From positions 145,001-209,000 of the forward strand of contig JAPJBO010000355.1 in NCBI GenBank assembly GCA_030068145.1: a DNA stretch of 64,000 bases, written 5' to 3'. The translations under genes and the position numbers were made by a program. Position 1 is the stretch's first letter. Each line of letters opens with the position of its first letter. This DNA comes from Diplonema papillatum. Lineage: Eukaryota; Euglenozoa; Diplonemea; Diplonemida; Diplonemidae. Positions 29,064-40,465 of this stretch are shown here, in pieces. The notes beneath the pieces were generated by a model. That model was not told the DNA's origin. It searched no databases and saw only the letters and a program-made list of their open reading frames with translations.

Positions 29064-30833
29064 TTACTCGTCGCAGACCTGCGGCGCGACGCAGCTGCAC
29101 TTCCCGTTCACGATCTTCGCCACAAACGGGTTGGCAGGCAACTGCGATGGGGACCCTTTGAGCGGGCAAGAAGCAACAGGGCACGGGTCGGACGTCGGAG
29201 GTCGACCGTCGCAACAGAACCCGCCCCACATGTATCTAACACCGTAAACACTTCCAGCTAAGCTGGACACGTCAGCGGAGATCGAAGAAGTGCCTGCCGA
29301 GGTGATGTTGACGGTGGACCAAGCGGCGACTAAGTTGATTGCTGTTGGGAAAACAACTTCCTGGCCCGCACCGTTGTCTTTGCAGAGCGTCGCGGCCAAG
29401 GGGTTGTTCGCTTGGAGGCAGAAGAGAGACGCATTCGTCAGAATGTCTACGTGGCTCTCCCAGTACGGGCCGACGGTGACGCTGTCTTTTCCGAGCAGCG
29501 TCGTGTTGAACTTGATGACGAGCTCCCCGCCGTTAACCTCGCACCCGGAGATCACGGGGCCGGTGGTCTGCACATCCGCGCTGTAGACGGTACCGTACGC
29601 CGCCTGCGCAAGGCGGACACCTAACGGCTTCTTCGGTCGCGGGTGGAGGTTCCCCATGAAGGCATTCGTCGCAGCGAAGGTTGCGCAGAACGCGTCGCAC
29701 CCGTCGCAGTTTTGCCCCGGCTTCGGCGACTGTTCGGGCGTGCAGCAATTGTCGCCCCAGCAGGTCTGGTTGTAGTACGGGTCGTCCAGGTCGTAGGCGT
29801 GCCCGAGGAACGTGTTCGGCATCGCCGGGTTGGGAATCAACCCGTAGCTTCCCATCTGAGCGAGGTGCATGCCTCCCATATCAGGGTGTCCCTCTGACCC
29901 GCTGTTTGCAATCGTCACGAGGCCGAACGGCGCGCTCGGGCTGGTCTGCCCGCTTTGGGAAAAAAGTGTCCTCCACTCTTCAATCATGGCGGGCACCTCG
30001 CACGCGTACCCGCGGTTCTGCGCGGCGTTCCCGAAGACGTTGCCCATGTCGTTCTCGCCTTGGTACCAAACGAAGCCTTTCAGCGTCATCTTTGCAAACG
30101 GGACCACGCGCTCGGCGAAGAGTGTTCCGGACGTGGCGTCCAACGTGATGTTCGAACACTTTGCTGACGTTTGGTTGGATGTCCACTGCTCAGCCATCGA
30201 CCCACCCCAGGCGGTGTTAATCATGCCTAGTGGCGGCGCATCGGCGCCCAGCAGGTCGGTGAGGCTCTCTGCGAAGTAGTAGCACGTGGCTGAAAACTGC
30301 GTGAACATGTCCAGGGTGTTGGGGGCGGTGGGTGGCTCGATGGCCGTGCCGGCGGGAATCCAGTCGATCGCGTTGCCCATGTTCGAGATCAGCTGGTGCA
30401 TGCGGATGTTGCGGTACTTTCCCTGACCGATCGCAGCGGCCGACTTGTTCCTCGAAAAGGTATAGGTCAGCGGCAGCGCCATGTTCGACTGGCCGGAGCA
30501 GTACCACACGTCCCCGAACGTGACGTCGACAATCGTATCTGTCGCGTTGCCGGTACACCCGCTGCAGTTAACCACAATTTTGTAGCTCCCCCCCGCAGCT
30601 TCCGGTTGTAGCAGGGCAGTCCAGTTGCTTCCGGCCGTCTTCGCCGGGACGGTGTAAGACTGGGCTCCGTCGTCGACGGTCACGCGGACGTCGACCGCCG
30701 CGCCGGGTGCCGAAAAATAGCCGTAGACGGAAGCCGCCGCGGGGGCGCGCTGCAGAACCATGTGGTCCTGCAGGTGCGTGTCGAAATTGATCGAGGCCGC
30801 GGCAGCCACGAGCAGCACGTAGGGAATCGGCAT
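29064..30833 (-). CDS. Secreted sialate O-acetylesterase-like (SASA family) protein, copy 4
   Basis: An intact 589-codon paralogue. The signal-peptide-like MPIPYVLLVAAAASINF is followed by FDTHLQDHMVLQR, a beta domain, GQSNM (Ser about 116), WYQGENDM, a Cys-rich insert ending in CDGCDAFC, and LHPRPKKPLG with the catalytic His. It is the most diverged of the intact copies in the N-terminal domain (about residues 35-105). The C-terminal 150 residues are nearly identical to copy 2, which suggests gene conversion or recent exchange. The last residues CSCVAPQVCDE match copies 1 and 3. Substrate is inferred only from the family. Confidence 0.88.
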   Translation of the reverse strand: MPIPYVLLVAAAASINFDTHLQDHMVLQRAPAAASVYGYFSAPGAAVDVRVTVDDGAQSYTVPAKTAGSNWTALLQPEAAGGSYKIVVNCSGCTGNATDTIVDVTFGDVWYCSGQSNMALPLTYTFSRNKSAAAIGQGKYRNIRMHQLISNMGNAIDWIPAGTAIEPPTAPNTLDMFTQFSATCYYFAESLTDLLGADAPPLGMINTAWGGSMAEQWTSNQTSAKCSNITLDATSGTLFAERVVPFAKMTLKGFVWYQGENDMGNVFGNAAQNRGYACEVPAMIEEWRTLFSQSGQTSPSAPFGLVTIANSGSEGHPDMGGMHLAQMGSYGLIPNPAMPNTFLGHAYDLDDPYYNQTCWGDNCCTPEQSPKPGQNCDGCDAFCATFAATNAFMGNLHPRPKKPLGVRLAQAAYGTVYSADVQTTGPVISGCEVNGGELVIKFNTTLLGKDSVTVGPYWESHVDILTNASLFCLQANNPLAATLCKDNGAGQEVVFPTAINLVAAWSTVNITSAGTSSISADVSSLAGSVYGVRYMWGGFCCDGRPPTSDPCPVASCPLKGSPSQLPANPFVAKIVNGKCSCVAPQVCDE

Positions 30834-33800
30834 TGGTTACGATTGGTTCCGCGTGTTGTTTTTTTTTCTCTCGCGGAATTTCCTGCGAATAAGGGCGGGT
30901 GAAATGATCGGTTCGTCGACTTTCGGAAACCGGCGGGTTTTTTTTTTTTTTGTTTTAGCGTTACTTGGGGATTGGAAGGTCGGTATTTTAAAGTCTCCGG
31001 TTGACCGTGGAGGCTTGGGTAAGGGAGGGGGGCTGAGAAAAGTGAGACGGTGCTGCTCGTTTCGGGTGATGTGTCACTCCGTTGTGAAACCTTGTGAGCA
31101 GTCCCCTAACGCGTTTAGGGGGTGTTTGGGATTGGGTAGGGTGTCGTCGTTCTGCTACGACGTGAAAAGCCAAGGAGTTTCGACGCCAATCTCCGACTGT
31201 TGTCGATGTTCACCGGTTCTTGTGCGAGGGAAGAAAATGAGAGAGCAGGCCTGGTTGTTTGGACAAGAAGACCCCCGGAATTCTGTGTGTGTGTGTGTGT
31301 GTGCCTATCTATGCGCGTACATGTGCGCCGGACGTGTATAGAACTTCGTATTTTTGAGTGTGTCCCGCACGCCTGGCTTTGTGACACCAGTACACGGCCA
31401 ACTATGGGTGGATCACTTGAGCATCATCAATTTTCGGGACCGGTGCATTCGGCAGGTGAGTTGCTACACACTCATTATCGGCTTCCATCACTACGTGGCC
31501 TTGGGGCACAACCCCGTAGAAGCGGTCAGCCATACGGCAGAGTGGACGAGGTTGTGGCACTGTGCTAACTCCGAAGCAAGATTTGCATGCTGCTGCTGAT
31601 CACGTTCTTGCTCCGGTGCGAGCTTCTTCAGTCGGTTCTGAGTGTGAGAACGGGCGTTCGCATACACGAAAGGGGAAAGCACGAATCGAAGAACCACGTC
31701 CGACAAAGGGTTTTTCGTGCGGTCGACTTTTTTTTCCTTTGCCGCGTTTCAAGTCGGAAAAGCAAGACGCGTGCTGCGACACAAGCCGGTTGCTACGAAG
31801 GGGGAAATGTTTGTGGCAGGATGGGGAAATGGGTGGGCTGCGGAAACCTTTTCTTTCGTTTTGCTGCATCGCTGTGCAGTCGCTATTTTGATGCGCTTCC
31901 TCTTGATCAGATGGGCCAATTCCTTTTTATATTTTTGCGATTAATCGCTCAGCTTTGGGTACGACGACTAGCAACAAGAGAGCCCGTGTACTTGCATACT
32001 GCGGTTGGCCGCTTCTTGCAACTGAACGGGGGGTCCTGGCACCGCCTGAGGAGGCTGGCATGCTAGACGAGCTGACAGAAACCGGCACTTTCTGCAACCT
32101 CGCCGGGATGTCGATTGGGATGGCAAAGACAGGCCCATCCGGGTACCCGCGAAGAAGAGTATCAGGCAGAAAGCTAGACAGCTGTAGGTAAAGATGTTGG
32201 TTGCCAGATTGGCACGAAATGGGCCCGCGGAGCGAGCATCCAAACAAGGACCTTAGTTTGCGGAGGTGTCACGCGAGGTGATACCCACAACCAGCAGGAG
32301 CACGTGCACATGAAGTAACTACATAGTAGAGTACATCGTAGACTAGCCCAAAGTGAAAGCGTGGGCCATGACCCTCTTGCTGCTTCTGGACGCGAGGCAG
32401 TTGGATACTCTTGGTTCTTCGTCTTCCTCGATCTTTGGGACGTCGGGTGACGGGCGAGCTTGCATTGGGTTGCATTCGTTTCATTTTATACTTTTTCTCG
32501 ACCGTTGCTTTGAGGCCGGTATTTGTTTGGAGTACTTTTTTCTGATCAAGGGTGATGGTTTTCCACACTTTCTGCCGGGTTTATTTTTTCCCCGTCCGCG
32601 CGACGATCCCGTAGAGACTGAAGCGCCGCCAAATGGGGGAGTGCAGAGCGCAACTGGCAGCCCGGGGATGGCAAGGGACACGAAAAGCAACTCTCACACG
32701 CAGTTTTGCAGCAAACGAATGTACTGAAGTCGAGATCGGGCAGTGCACGAAGGCCTCAGCGCGGGCAGGGTCACGCCCGGTAATCACCAGGTCCGGGTTT
32801 CGCTGCTTCGCTGTATTGCACGTGATAACGTGCACAAGCTTCAAGCAACTTCGCCGTTCAATTTGACAGGAGCCACGCGGAGGCGTGCACATACCTTTCT
32901 CGCAGGAATAGGCAGGGCATACATATTGTGCGAAGTGTATGTAGGTTTGCAACACTGTACGTATTGCTACGCGAATACATGTACAATGAGCCATCACGGC
33001 GTCAGCAATCTTGCCACGTGGGCCGAGGACGGTTTGTCGCTGGAATAGGCTGGAGGGACACAGTTCCGTACCACCAGGCTAGCAGCAGCAACCATGTGCA
33101 AACATGGGTGCATGCGCCGCCGTGAGTGGTCGAAAGTGCTCCTGCTGCGACCGCGTCAAAGGAAGCGTCGTAGGTTCGTCTTCTTTAAAACGGTAGCTCG
33201 CACGAACGGCGGGATGCACACGGCATCGGTGTGTGCATGTAGCCTCCTGGGGGGGCTGATAGGGATAGGACGCGGATTCAGATAACGGATAACAGAGAAC
33301 GGTGTGAAAGGACCCTTCGTTTGCCGTCCTTGGGGACGTAGGAAGGGGACTCACTGGCGAGGAAAGACCGGCGTTGAAAGGCTCTTATTGTTCCCTTTCT
33401 ACTCGTGAGCGATCAAAGACCGGTGTGGCGGGCATTTTCTTTCTTTCGCTGATGAAGTCGGACGGAAACGCTTGCACCCGCACTGGGAGCTGGTGCACGG
33501 TGTGAATGCTGCGGAAAGGAACCCTTCTGCAGGACGGAAATGCCCCCACACTCTTGCATAAGCCGAACTTTGAGTGCGTGGTGCCCCTCAAGAAAGGCTC
33601 ATCACACTCCCCGACACTCCTCCTGCCTGATAGGTACCTTCACGACAGCCATGCCAGGTCAACCCATACCACGTAGTTGTCATATAAACGTTCTACTTCC
33701 AAAAACGGTAATGAACGACGGCGGAGTGCGGGTTCGGCTGATGCAAGATGGGAGACTGGTGAGAATTATTTGCAGGTATTTCACTGGTGAAGTCGGACAC

Positions 33801-35770
33801 TCGATTTCACGCGCACTTGCATCACCGAACGGAGGCTCGGACCGGTTCAGAGTGCGGTGCCTCTTTTATGGTAGTTGTCAGTATCCTAACGAAAACAATA
33901 GCTTGGGGCAAAGGAACGTGAGGCGCGCCAAAAGCCACACCCGTCTTCGTATGCGGACAGGGATACCTTCTGCTTCCTGCAAAGGTAGGGCCCTAGCCAC
34001 CTGAACCCGGCACCTGAGGAACGAGCGACCCCGTCGGCAGATTACGCTGCCTCGAGTTGTCGGGGGATTGCTGGCCATCCACCGCGCAAACACATTTTTC
34101 TACGGGAGAAAAAAACGTCTTCCGTTTTTTGGGAGCCTCCTGCTCCGTGGTCGGCTGCATTCCTCGTCCTCCTTTCCTGCAGGAGGTCTGCCTCCGTCGT
34201 GCTCATAGCAACTACTACGCAAACCGATACAATGTCATCTGGCCTGCAGGCGGGGCACGGGAAAGGTGCTCTGTGCGCCCGGGGGAGGAATTACTACTGT
34301 TTCTGCGTTGAAGAAGACCGGTGCCTGTTAAGCCTCCGGTTGATAGTTGGGGCGGGGCGGAGGTCTTTATAAACTCGTTCTGGAGTTTGAGAGAGCGGGG
34401 CGGCACGGTTGGCCGACCGCTGTTTCTGATCTGGGCATCCAGCAACCGAGTTCAGGAGTAGCGATCCGATAGTTGGAGAGAGAGAGCGGTCTTTCAGATT
34501 TCTCGCGTTCTCGTTCGGCTTTTGGGTGGTGTAGGCCAGCTACCTTCTGCTGGGTGCAGGCATTGACAGGTCGCTGTCTCAAACTGGCCGGTCAAACGTG
34601 GGGTCATGTCGATGACCAGTTCACGTGGGTGGACCTCCGGGGAAACGGGGGGCGGGTGCTAAAGTAGCTGTTCACGTGTTAACTCGTGAGCGCAACATAA
34701 TCCAATTCATAGCGTTTCTGAGGCTCAGAGGTCCTGAGGTTCAATAGGTCCGATGTTCTCAGAGTCTCCGGTGAACCGTTGAGGCTGGGAGTCGGGTTGT
34801 GAAGCTAATTCTGTGTCGATGTCAGAACGAAGCTGGTGTCTCCGGGGCGAAGACACTAAGCCGGTTCATCCCCCTCTGAATAACCGTGAAAGACTGAAGA
34901 ATGCAGCTCCAGACAATTCGATGAGGGACGGACCGGCCAAAGGCACGTCAAAAACGGATCAAATAGACGTGTTACGCATCCTTCCAATTTTCCCCAGCCT
35001 CGTTTTGGAGTCATGAAAACTCTTGAGTTTGATCGGTGGTTTCCCTTCTGCGCCCTAGAGGACCTCCCGCTCTGTACGGATTTAAACTGTGGCCGAGAGG
35101 CGTGGGACTGTGGGTGGGGGGGAGGTATGGGAAGGGTCCTATGTGGACCGCTACGGAAGTATTGTGGGCCTGCACTCGCTGTGCCGCAAAGATGGAAAGG
35201 AGCTGCTGGCTGCGCTGGCACCAGCGTGATTGCTGGCAAATCAAGGCCAGGAGGGCAAGGAGAATGATGCTGCGACTAAACAACAATCGGAGGCGCCGCC
35301 CTAGAGAGGGGGGAACAAATACGACAATACAAGGTGGAGTCCAGCCTCAGAAGCTGGTGGGATTTGCTTTGCGACTGGCGGCCTCTTCGAGTATTTATGC
35401 TGTTTCAACAAAGGCCAACAATTTTTCTTACACGGAAGCCCGTCTGACGGCACGGGGCGGGAAAGGTATGCGTAGGTTTGGTTTTCACTGAAAATCGTTG
35501 TGTCGTCTGGTCCAGGAACGTGACGGTCAACCACAGCTTGCAAAGCTTGAGTCGGAGGCAGCACACTGCACAACCCCGTCCGCTCTGCCCTGCGGCTGAC
35601 CGTCTCGACGAGCTTGTGTTCAGCGCGAGCGCCAAGCCCCAAGGCGCGCCAAGCCTTGATGCTTTAGTTTGGGAAGTCGGTAGCCACTTGACCCGTAGGC
35701 CCGTGGCTCTGCAGTACCGCCGAACACGTGAAGCTTGGCTCCCGTGTAGCAGGCTTTCCCTGGTACCCGT
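30834..35770. other. Five-kilobase region without a recognised gene
   Basis: ORFs of 60-160 codons occur on both strands but none resembles a known family or shows a convincing spliced continuation. A GT microsatellite lies at about 31283-31301. If genes are present they are short-exon genes that cannot be called by eye. Confidence 0.4.
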
Positions 35771-36163
35771 GGTGCGACGTTTCCGATGCGAAAAGAAAAT
35801 CATCATCTCCTCGTCGCAAGGCACAAGGACGCGAAAAGAGTATACTTTGTCGACAAGAAAGTTGAAGGGGGTAATCTCAGGGCCGCCCACGTGATAAGCC
35901 GTTAAGCAGCGGCTGCCGGCTTATCCCGTGACACCTTTTATATGTACGTTATTGAAAGAGTAGCGTTGGCACTCTTACAGGTTCGTTCCCTCGTAGCTCG
36001 CCGGGAACGGGCACTCACAGTGAGAAAGAACACCCGTCCGAAAAAAAGACACCCTCCTAAACTCTGTGTCTTTTACCCTCTAGGCCTCAGGTCTCGATAC
36101 ACACAGGAAAACGCTAGGAGCGGCCTTTTAATTTTCTTCTTCTTTCATCGGAAACGTCGCACC
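35771..36163. mobile_element. MITE-like element carrying the LINE target hairpin
   Basis: Perfect 17-bp terminal inverted repeats, GGTGCGACGTTTCCGAT (35771-35787) and its complement (36147-36163), extend imperfectly into A/G-rich arms. They enclose 393 bp that include the hairpin repeat at 35868-36017. No target duplication is visible and no protein is encoded. Confidence 0.5.
35868..36017. repeat. Intact hairpin repeat R with an unoccupied LINE target
   Basis: About 150 bp also found split at 40346-40405 and 50042-50158. GATAAGCCG (35893-35901) pairs with CGGCTTATC (35917-35925), extended by CACG/CGTG with one mismatch. The 15-base loop can itself fold (GCAG/CTGC). GTTAAGCA (35901-35908) sits at the tip and is uninterrupted here. 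A GGTTCGTTCCC word resembling a B box lies near 35981. The nature of R (RNA gene or element end) is unknown. Confidence 0.75.
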
Positions 36164-36879
36164 TGATCCAGGGGGAGTGAAGCGCAGGATGACCCGAGTC
36201 CGCGAACAATCGAACCCAACCGGAAGTGGGCACGGGAGAAGGAGTGGCAGTTGTACGAGAGAGGTCGCCAAACGGCGGTGCCACGAACGTTCCCGACGAT
36301 GCTGGAAAAGAAGGCGGCGAAGTATGTTGTCACACCTGCGGCGGCATGCGCACTTCCAACCGCGCAATCGAATGTGACTGGCAGCGCCCGCACACGGGGG
36401 GGCGTGGCACAAAACCGTATAGCAGCACTAGTTTGTGTAAGCGGCTTCCGACATTTTCGGATCAGCCCGTAAAAACCCCGGTTCACGGCTTGGGTGCTAC
36501 CACTTGCATGCCCACAGGGAGCATTGCTGCTGCTCGTTTTCCCTGCGCTGCTGGATCGATCAGTAGCTGCAGGTAGGGAGCCTGAGGAGGTCTGTCCCCG
36601 GACGACGCAAGCTGCCTATCCCAGGACGCATGGCCAGGGGCCGGTGGATATGGATCAGGCGATGCCACCCACAGTACAGGTCGGATGGCGGCTTCGGAGA
36701 TGTGAAGCAGTGGCACATCGGCGGCGGGCCCTCGGCGCACGAACACAATTCTGGCCTGACGGGATCAACCACCGGCACACCTTTAGCACCAGTCCCCACC
36801 ACTCGTTAGTAGTTGACACGAGCAGGCTACTTTCGGAACTGCAGCGATGTGCAGGAAGCAGCCGCCTTCGCTGGTAAGC
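36164..36879. other. Intergenic, no gene recognised
   Basis: ORFs on both strands overlap each other and show no family resemblance. The region lies just 3' of the PEX11-like gene and may contain its 3' UTR. Confidence 0.4.
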
Positions 36880-38608
36880 TTATAGACTGAGGATCTGCCC
36901 GCGCAACCCGATAATGGCCGAAAGAAGCCCACAGAGGTAGCACAGAGTCTTGTTCGGCTTGTACGCATTGACCCACGTGTAGTAGATGATCTGTGTGTGT
37001 GTGCGCGTAGGAGTTTGTGGCCGAACGCGCCTAACGCCAGATTGGGCTTCCGGCCGACCTGTCGCTTTGAATCTTGCGACCCTGGAGCGGGGTTCCTTGC
37101 AGAAATCTGCGGCTGCAGAGCCGACTGCTCGGGAAATGTTTTCACCCCTGCGACGTATGGAGAACGCAAATTTGGAGATGATCTGTACTGCGCAGATACA
37201 GCAGCACACAAACCGAAGCTCAAGTTCGTTAATCGAACGTGTGGTACCTAATGGCCTGCCGCTGACTCTAATGGCAATATCCTGAGTGATCTTCTTGCAC
37301 CTTGTGGCTGATAAGACCAGAGCAGATGGGATGGTGCCATGCCAAAAAGGAGTTTGAAAACATACGCAATCGCAGACACAGCGCGCGATGGCGAATAGCG
37401 ATTCCTTCACGGAGCTGCGTTGCACCACCGTAAGCCGGCGATGCTCCTGCTTTGCTTTGTCTAACATTGCGTTGACGCGCCACGATTCGACCGCAATGAG
37501 GATGGTGAGAGAGATGCTCTTGCCCATCTTATATCCCTTGCCGATGCGATTCGCGTCCCATTCCGGTTTCAGCTGTTTCGCGACGTAGGACAGGTCGGAG
37601 CATACCACCTCGACAGTCCAAAACGCTGTTTGGATCAGGAGTGCCAACCGTTCCCCTCGCGGCATGTCGGTGTCCGACAAGTTGGTGAAGAAGGCTTTGA
37701 TGGTACCTGTGCGGGTGCGGGGCAAGCTTTTATCCAGAGTGAGAGTTCACTTGAAACTCCGGGGGTTTAGAGTCACCGGGTGACCTTTGGAAACATGGGA
37801 AGATGTCCTTTGCTCTGCGTGTGTCGAAGGGTAAGAGTATCGGTGTACCGTTGCCGTTGTTCGTTGGTGGTTTCGGCCAGTAATGCACAGGCGGTAGGCT
37901 CTCTCAGAAAATAGGGGGTTATTTCTCCAAGATGTCTTCTGATTCTCGCTCTCCCCCTTCCAGAAACACTAACTAGCTGAGGTTCGGGTCTCTACTCTGG
38001 GAAGTTGATCTTTCTATGCAATATGTGTAAGTAACACTAGCCCGTGAACAGAGCCTGTTCGCCTTCATGTGCTACCTCCCATTGCGGCAATAGGATATTC
38101 GTGCGCACCGCGTCGGAACACCTCCATAAATTCGCTCAGCAATCATTCGCAGGCGTCGAAAAAAGTAGGAGTGTTCCAATAAAGCATACTGATCCACTTC
38201 AGGCAGTTCAGCACCTGTCGGCAGTCAATGATGGCGGTGTCGAGTCGCTTCAATCTGTCCTGCACGGTAACCGGCCAGCCCAGCTTGACGAACAACTCGC
38301 GGTGAAACGCAAGCCGGATGGAGTACGCTGCGAGACGTGTATGGAGTGTTTTTTGTGTTTCCGACGATCCCGTGGGACGTACAGATTGGTGTCTTTCGAC
38401 CTTTTGTTTGTTTTGTGAGGTTCAGCTTGGTGTGTGTGGTCGGTGGGCGGGGGGGGTTGGATAGGAAGCTCTACTGTATCGGGCTAGACTTTAATTCATG
38501 CTTGAGCCAGGATGCCCACTCCGCAGCCTTTCCGCTGGGCTCTTGGTAGCTGATCCGCTCGCATACACTTTTCATTACAGTGGCGTTGCGCGCTGCGAAG
38601 TCGTCCAT
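36880..38608 (-). CDS. PEX11-like peroxisomal membrane protein, spliced
   Basis: Assembled by eye from exons 38190-38327, 37366-37706 and 36880-36990. Introns are 37707-38189 (GTATGC...CAG) and 36991-37365 (GTATGT...CAG), and all phases fit. A likely first exon starts at ATG 38608 (MDDFAARNATVMKS); its donor near 38490-38570 is unresolved. The product contains RLKRLDTAIIDCRQVLNCLKWIS, as in the PEX11 region before its first helix pair. It then has TIKAFFTNLSD, a helix with FWTVEVVCSDLSYV, a second region QRSSVKESLFAIARCVCDC, and the terminal membrane-like CYLCGLLSAIIGLRG. Order and spacing parallel fungal and plant PEX11, which shapes and divides peroxisomes. Similarity is weak at residue level, so the family call is tentative, but splicing plus continuous frames support a real gene. 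Confidence 0.55.
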
Positions 38609-38622
38609 GATTTGCTAGTACG

Positions 38623-39450
38623 TCACGTTGCATCGTAAATTCTCGCCAGGTCTGCTTCGGGTCCGTAACTCCGCACGTGAAGCTCGTCGTTGGCCGTGAG
38701 CACGTGCTTACGTTCAGCGCATCCTACAACGGCGCACGCCTCGCTCGTTCTAAACGGCATGATCGTCCTTCGGACCAGGGCCTGGAGCAAGTCCGTCGCG
38801 CCGTGTAGCTTCCGCAGTGCCCGGAGGGTTTGCGTGCTGAGGCACCGTGGCGGCACTTCATTCGTCAGTCGGTCGCGGACCGCCATGTCACGGCTGCAGT
38901 TGCGGCTCCTCCGCAGGAAACGGCCACTCTCTTCCAGCTGCACCAGGTCATTCGCCTCGTCGTTGTCGTCGGGTTGCTGCTGCCGGCGTCGACACAGTCT
39001 TGTGACTTTGGCTGCGCTGTAGCACCACTCGATGTCGAATGAGCGGTTACTTTGGTGCGCATTGGTCGCTGCTTCGTCGGCCGCGTTGATATCCGCGTTG
39101 TCGCGGTGCCCCTTGCCCACTGCACCACCGGGATGTTGCGCAGAACAGCGGCGAGGGGTCTCCTTTCCGGGGGTTCCGCGTGCGGGCTATCGCACTCTGA
39201 CCGTCACTGCGCGGAGTGACTGTGGCCTGGGGCTGCACTGCGTCAAGGGCTGTGGCGAGCACCATCAACGCGCACAGTTCTGCGTCTGTGCTGGAGCTGA
39301 TCCTGCCTTGGATGTTTGCCCCGTAGGCCGTCCCGTTGACGTAGACGCCTACGGACCCCCTACCTTCTCGTTCGTGGAAGCTGCCGTCGGTAGCCACCTT
39401 GATCTCCCCGCCTTCGGCTTCGGCTTTCCGGAGGGCCTTTTCCGTCCACG
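38623..39450 (-). pseudogene. Retrotransposon RNase H fragment
   Basis: Read on the minus strand across at least one frameshift near 39120. It contains the RNase H active-site words ATDGS, DAELCAL, RSDGQSA and GHRDNADINAADEAA, followed by about 140 codons of unknown C-terminal sequence. There is no reverse transcriptase upstream. This is the 3' part of an RNase H-bearing non-LTR element, distinct from the two LINEs at 40-50 kb, which show no RNase H. It abuts the first exon of the PEX11-like gene. Confidence 0.7.
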
Positions 39451-39629
39451 TAATAATGTACGGTTTACAGCTTTTTTTTTTTTTGTTTAGCCGTCCAAAA
39501 TCCGTCAGCTGACGGAATTTGGAACAGGAAACGAATGCCCTGATGTTTTAACCACGCAGGATAATCCTATGAATTCTGTGCAACCCCCGAGACACGTTGT
39601 CTACGTCTTCTGAGCAATTGGACACGGTG

Positions 39630-39764
39630 CAGCCTCGGAAGCTGGAGTTAAAAAGCAGGCGCACCCGCTTTTCGGGTGTGGATTTACACGCGTTTTGGTT
39701 GCAGCACCCGCTTTTAGGGTGTGAACCCCGGCACACTATCTTTAACTCTAGCTTCTGAGGCTGG
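39630..39764. repeat. 135-bp inverted-repeat (MITE-like) element
   Basis: Arms of about 23 bp, CAGCCTCGGAAGCTGGAGTT and its near-complement at 39741-39764, enclose two CACCCGCTTT-type hairpins. A single arm-like CAGCCTCAGAAGCTGG also occurs at 35341. No target duplication is clear. Confidence 0.5.
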
Positions 39765-40345
39765 TCTTCACCGTATAGGGAACCCCCCACGTGAAAAGGT
39801 ACGTGACTGGCCAGCGCAGAGTGAGAGGCACACACCTGACAGCTTCAGCAGCTTGTCGCGCGCATCGGCTGAGTTCAGGAACTCGATCGTCTTCGGGATG
39901 ACGAGGCTGTCGCTCTTCGGGATGCGGGGCGGCGCGTCCGGCTTCGACGGCCGCCGTTGCTTCGGCTCATCGACGACAGTCGTCGGACTGGGATTCGAGG
40001 GTTCCACCATCGCAGGTACTTTTCCGCCTCCGTGCTCCTTTTTGGTGTATCCCCTGCGCCCGCCCCACCCCCCCTTTATGATTGATCCAAAATCGGTGCA
40101 AACGACGGCTGGTTTCTTTTCCGAGCAAAAAAAAAAGCAGCGAACAGGCGCTGGACGGTTGAGAGACCAGCCAAAAAGCCCGTTGTGGCGCAAAATCGGG
40201 AGGGCATTAAGTGACGCGACCCGTGATGAAGGACCCATGTGTTGGGCGGATATCGCTGCATTTTCTGCTCTGCGGGGCTTGCATTGAATGAAATCCAGCG
40301 GTCCGGCTCGGGGCCGAGCGCAAGAAGGTTGAAGTTAGGCTAAAG
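39765..40345. other. Intergenic, no gene recognised
   Basis: Overlapping ORFs of 156-188 codons on opposite strands at 39721-40287 show no family resemblance. The longest contains low-complexity segments. Confidence 0.35.
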
Positions 40346-40405
40346 ATAAAGTGGTGTCACCTGAGGGGGTAATCTCAGGCCGCCCACGTGATAAGCCGTT
40401 AAGCA
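40346..40405. repeat. Left half of hairpin repeat R, ending in GTTAAGCA
   Basis: Matches 35868-35908 (GGGGTAATCTCAG, GCCGCCCACGTGATAAGCC) and stops exactly at GTTAAGCA (40398-40405), where the LINE 3' end begins. Its continuation is at 50042. Confidence 0.85.
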
Positions 40406-40465
40406 TTGAGTTCTTTTAAGTACATGAACCACATGGATTAGCATGCACTGTGTCGCCGCTTAAGG

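Noticed and set aside
35160..35260. MYND-like zinc finger (SCWLRWHQRDCWQIK)
   Set aside because: Only the last part resembles a MYND finger; the preceding cysteine pairs are missing and no exon structure supports it.
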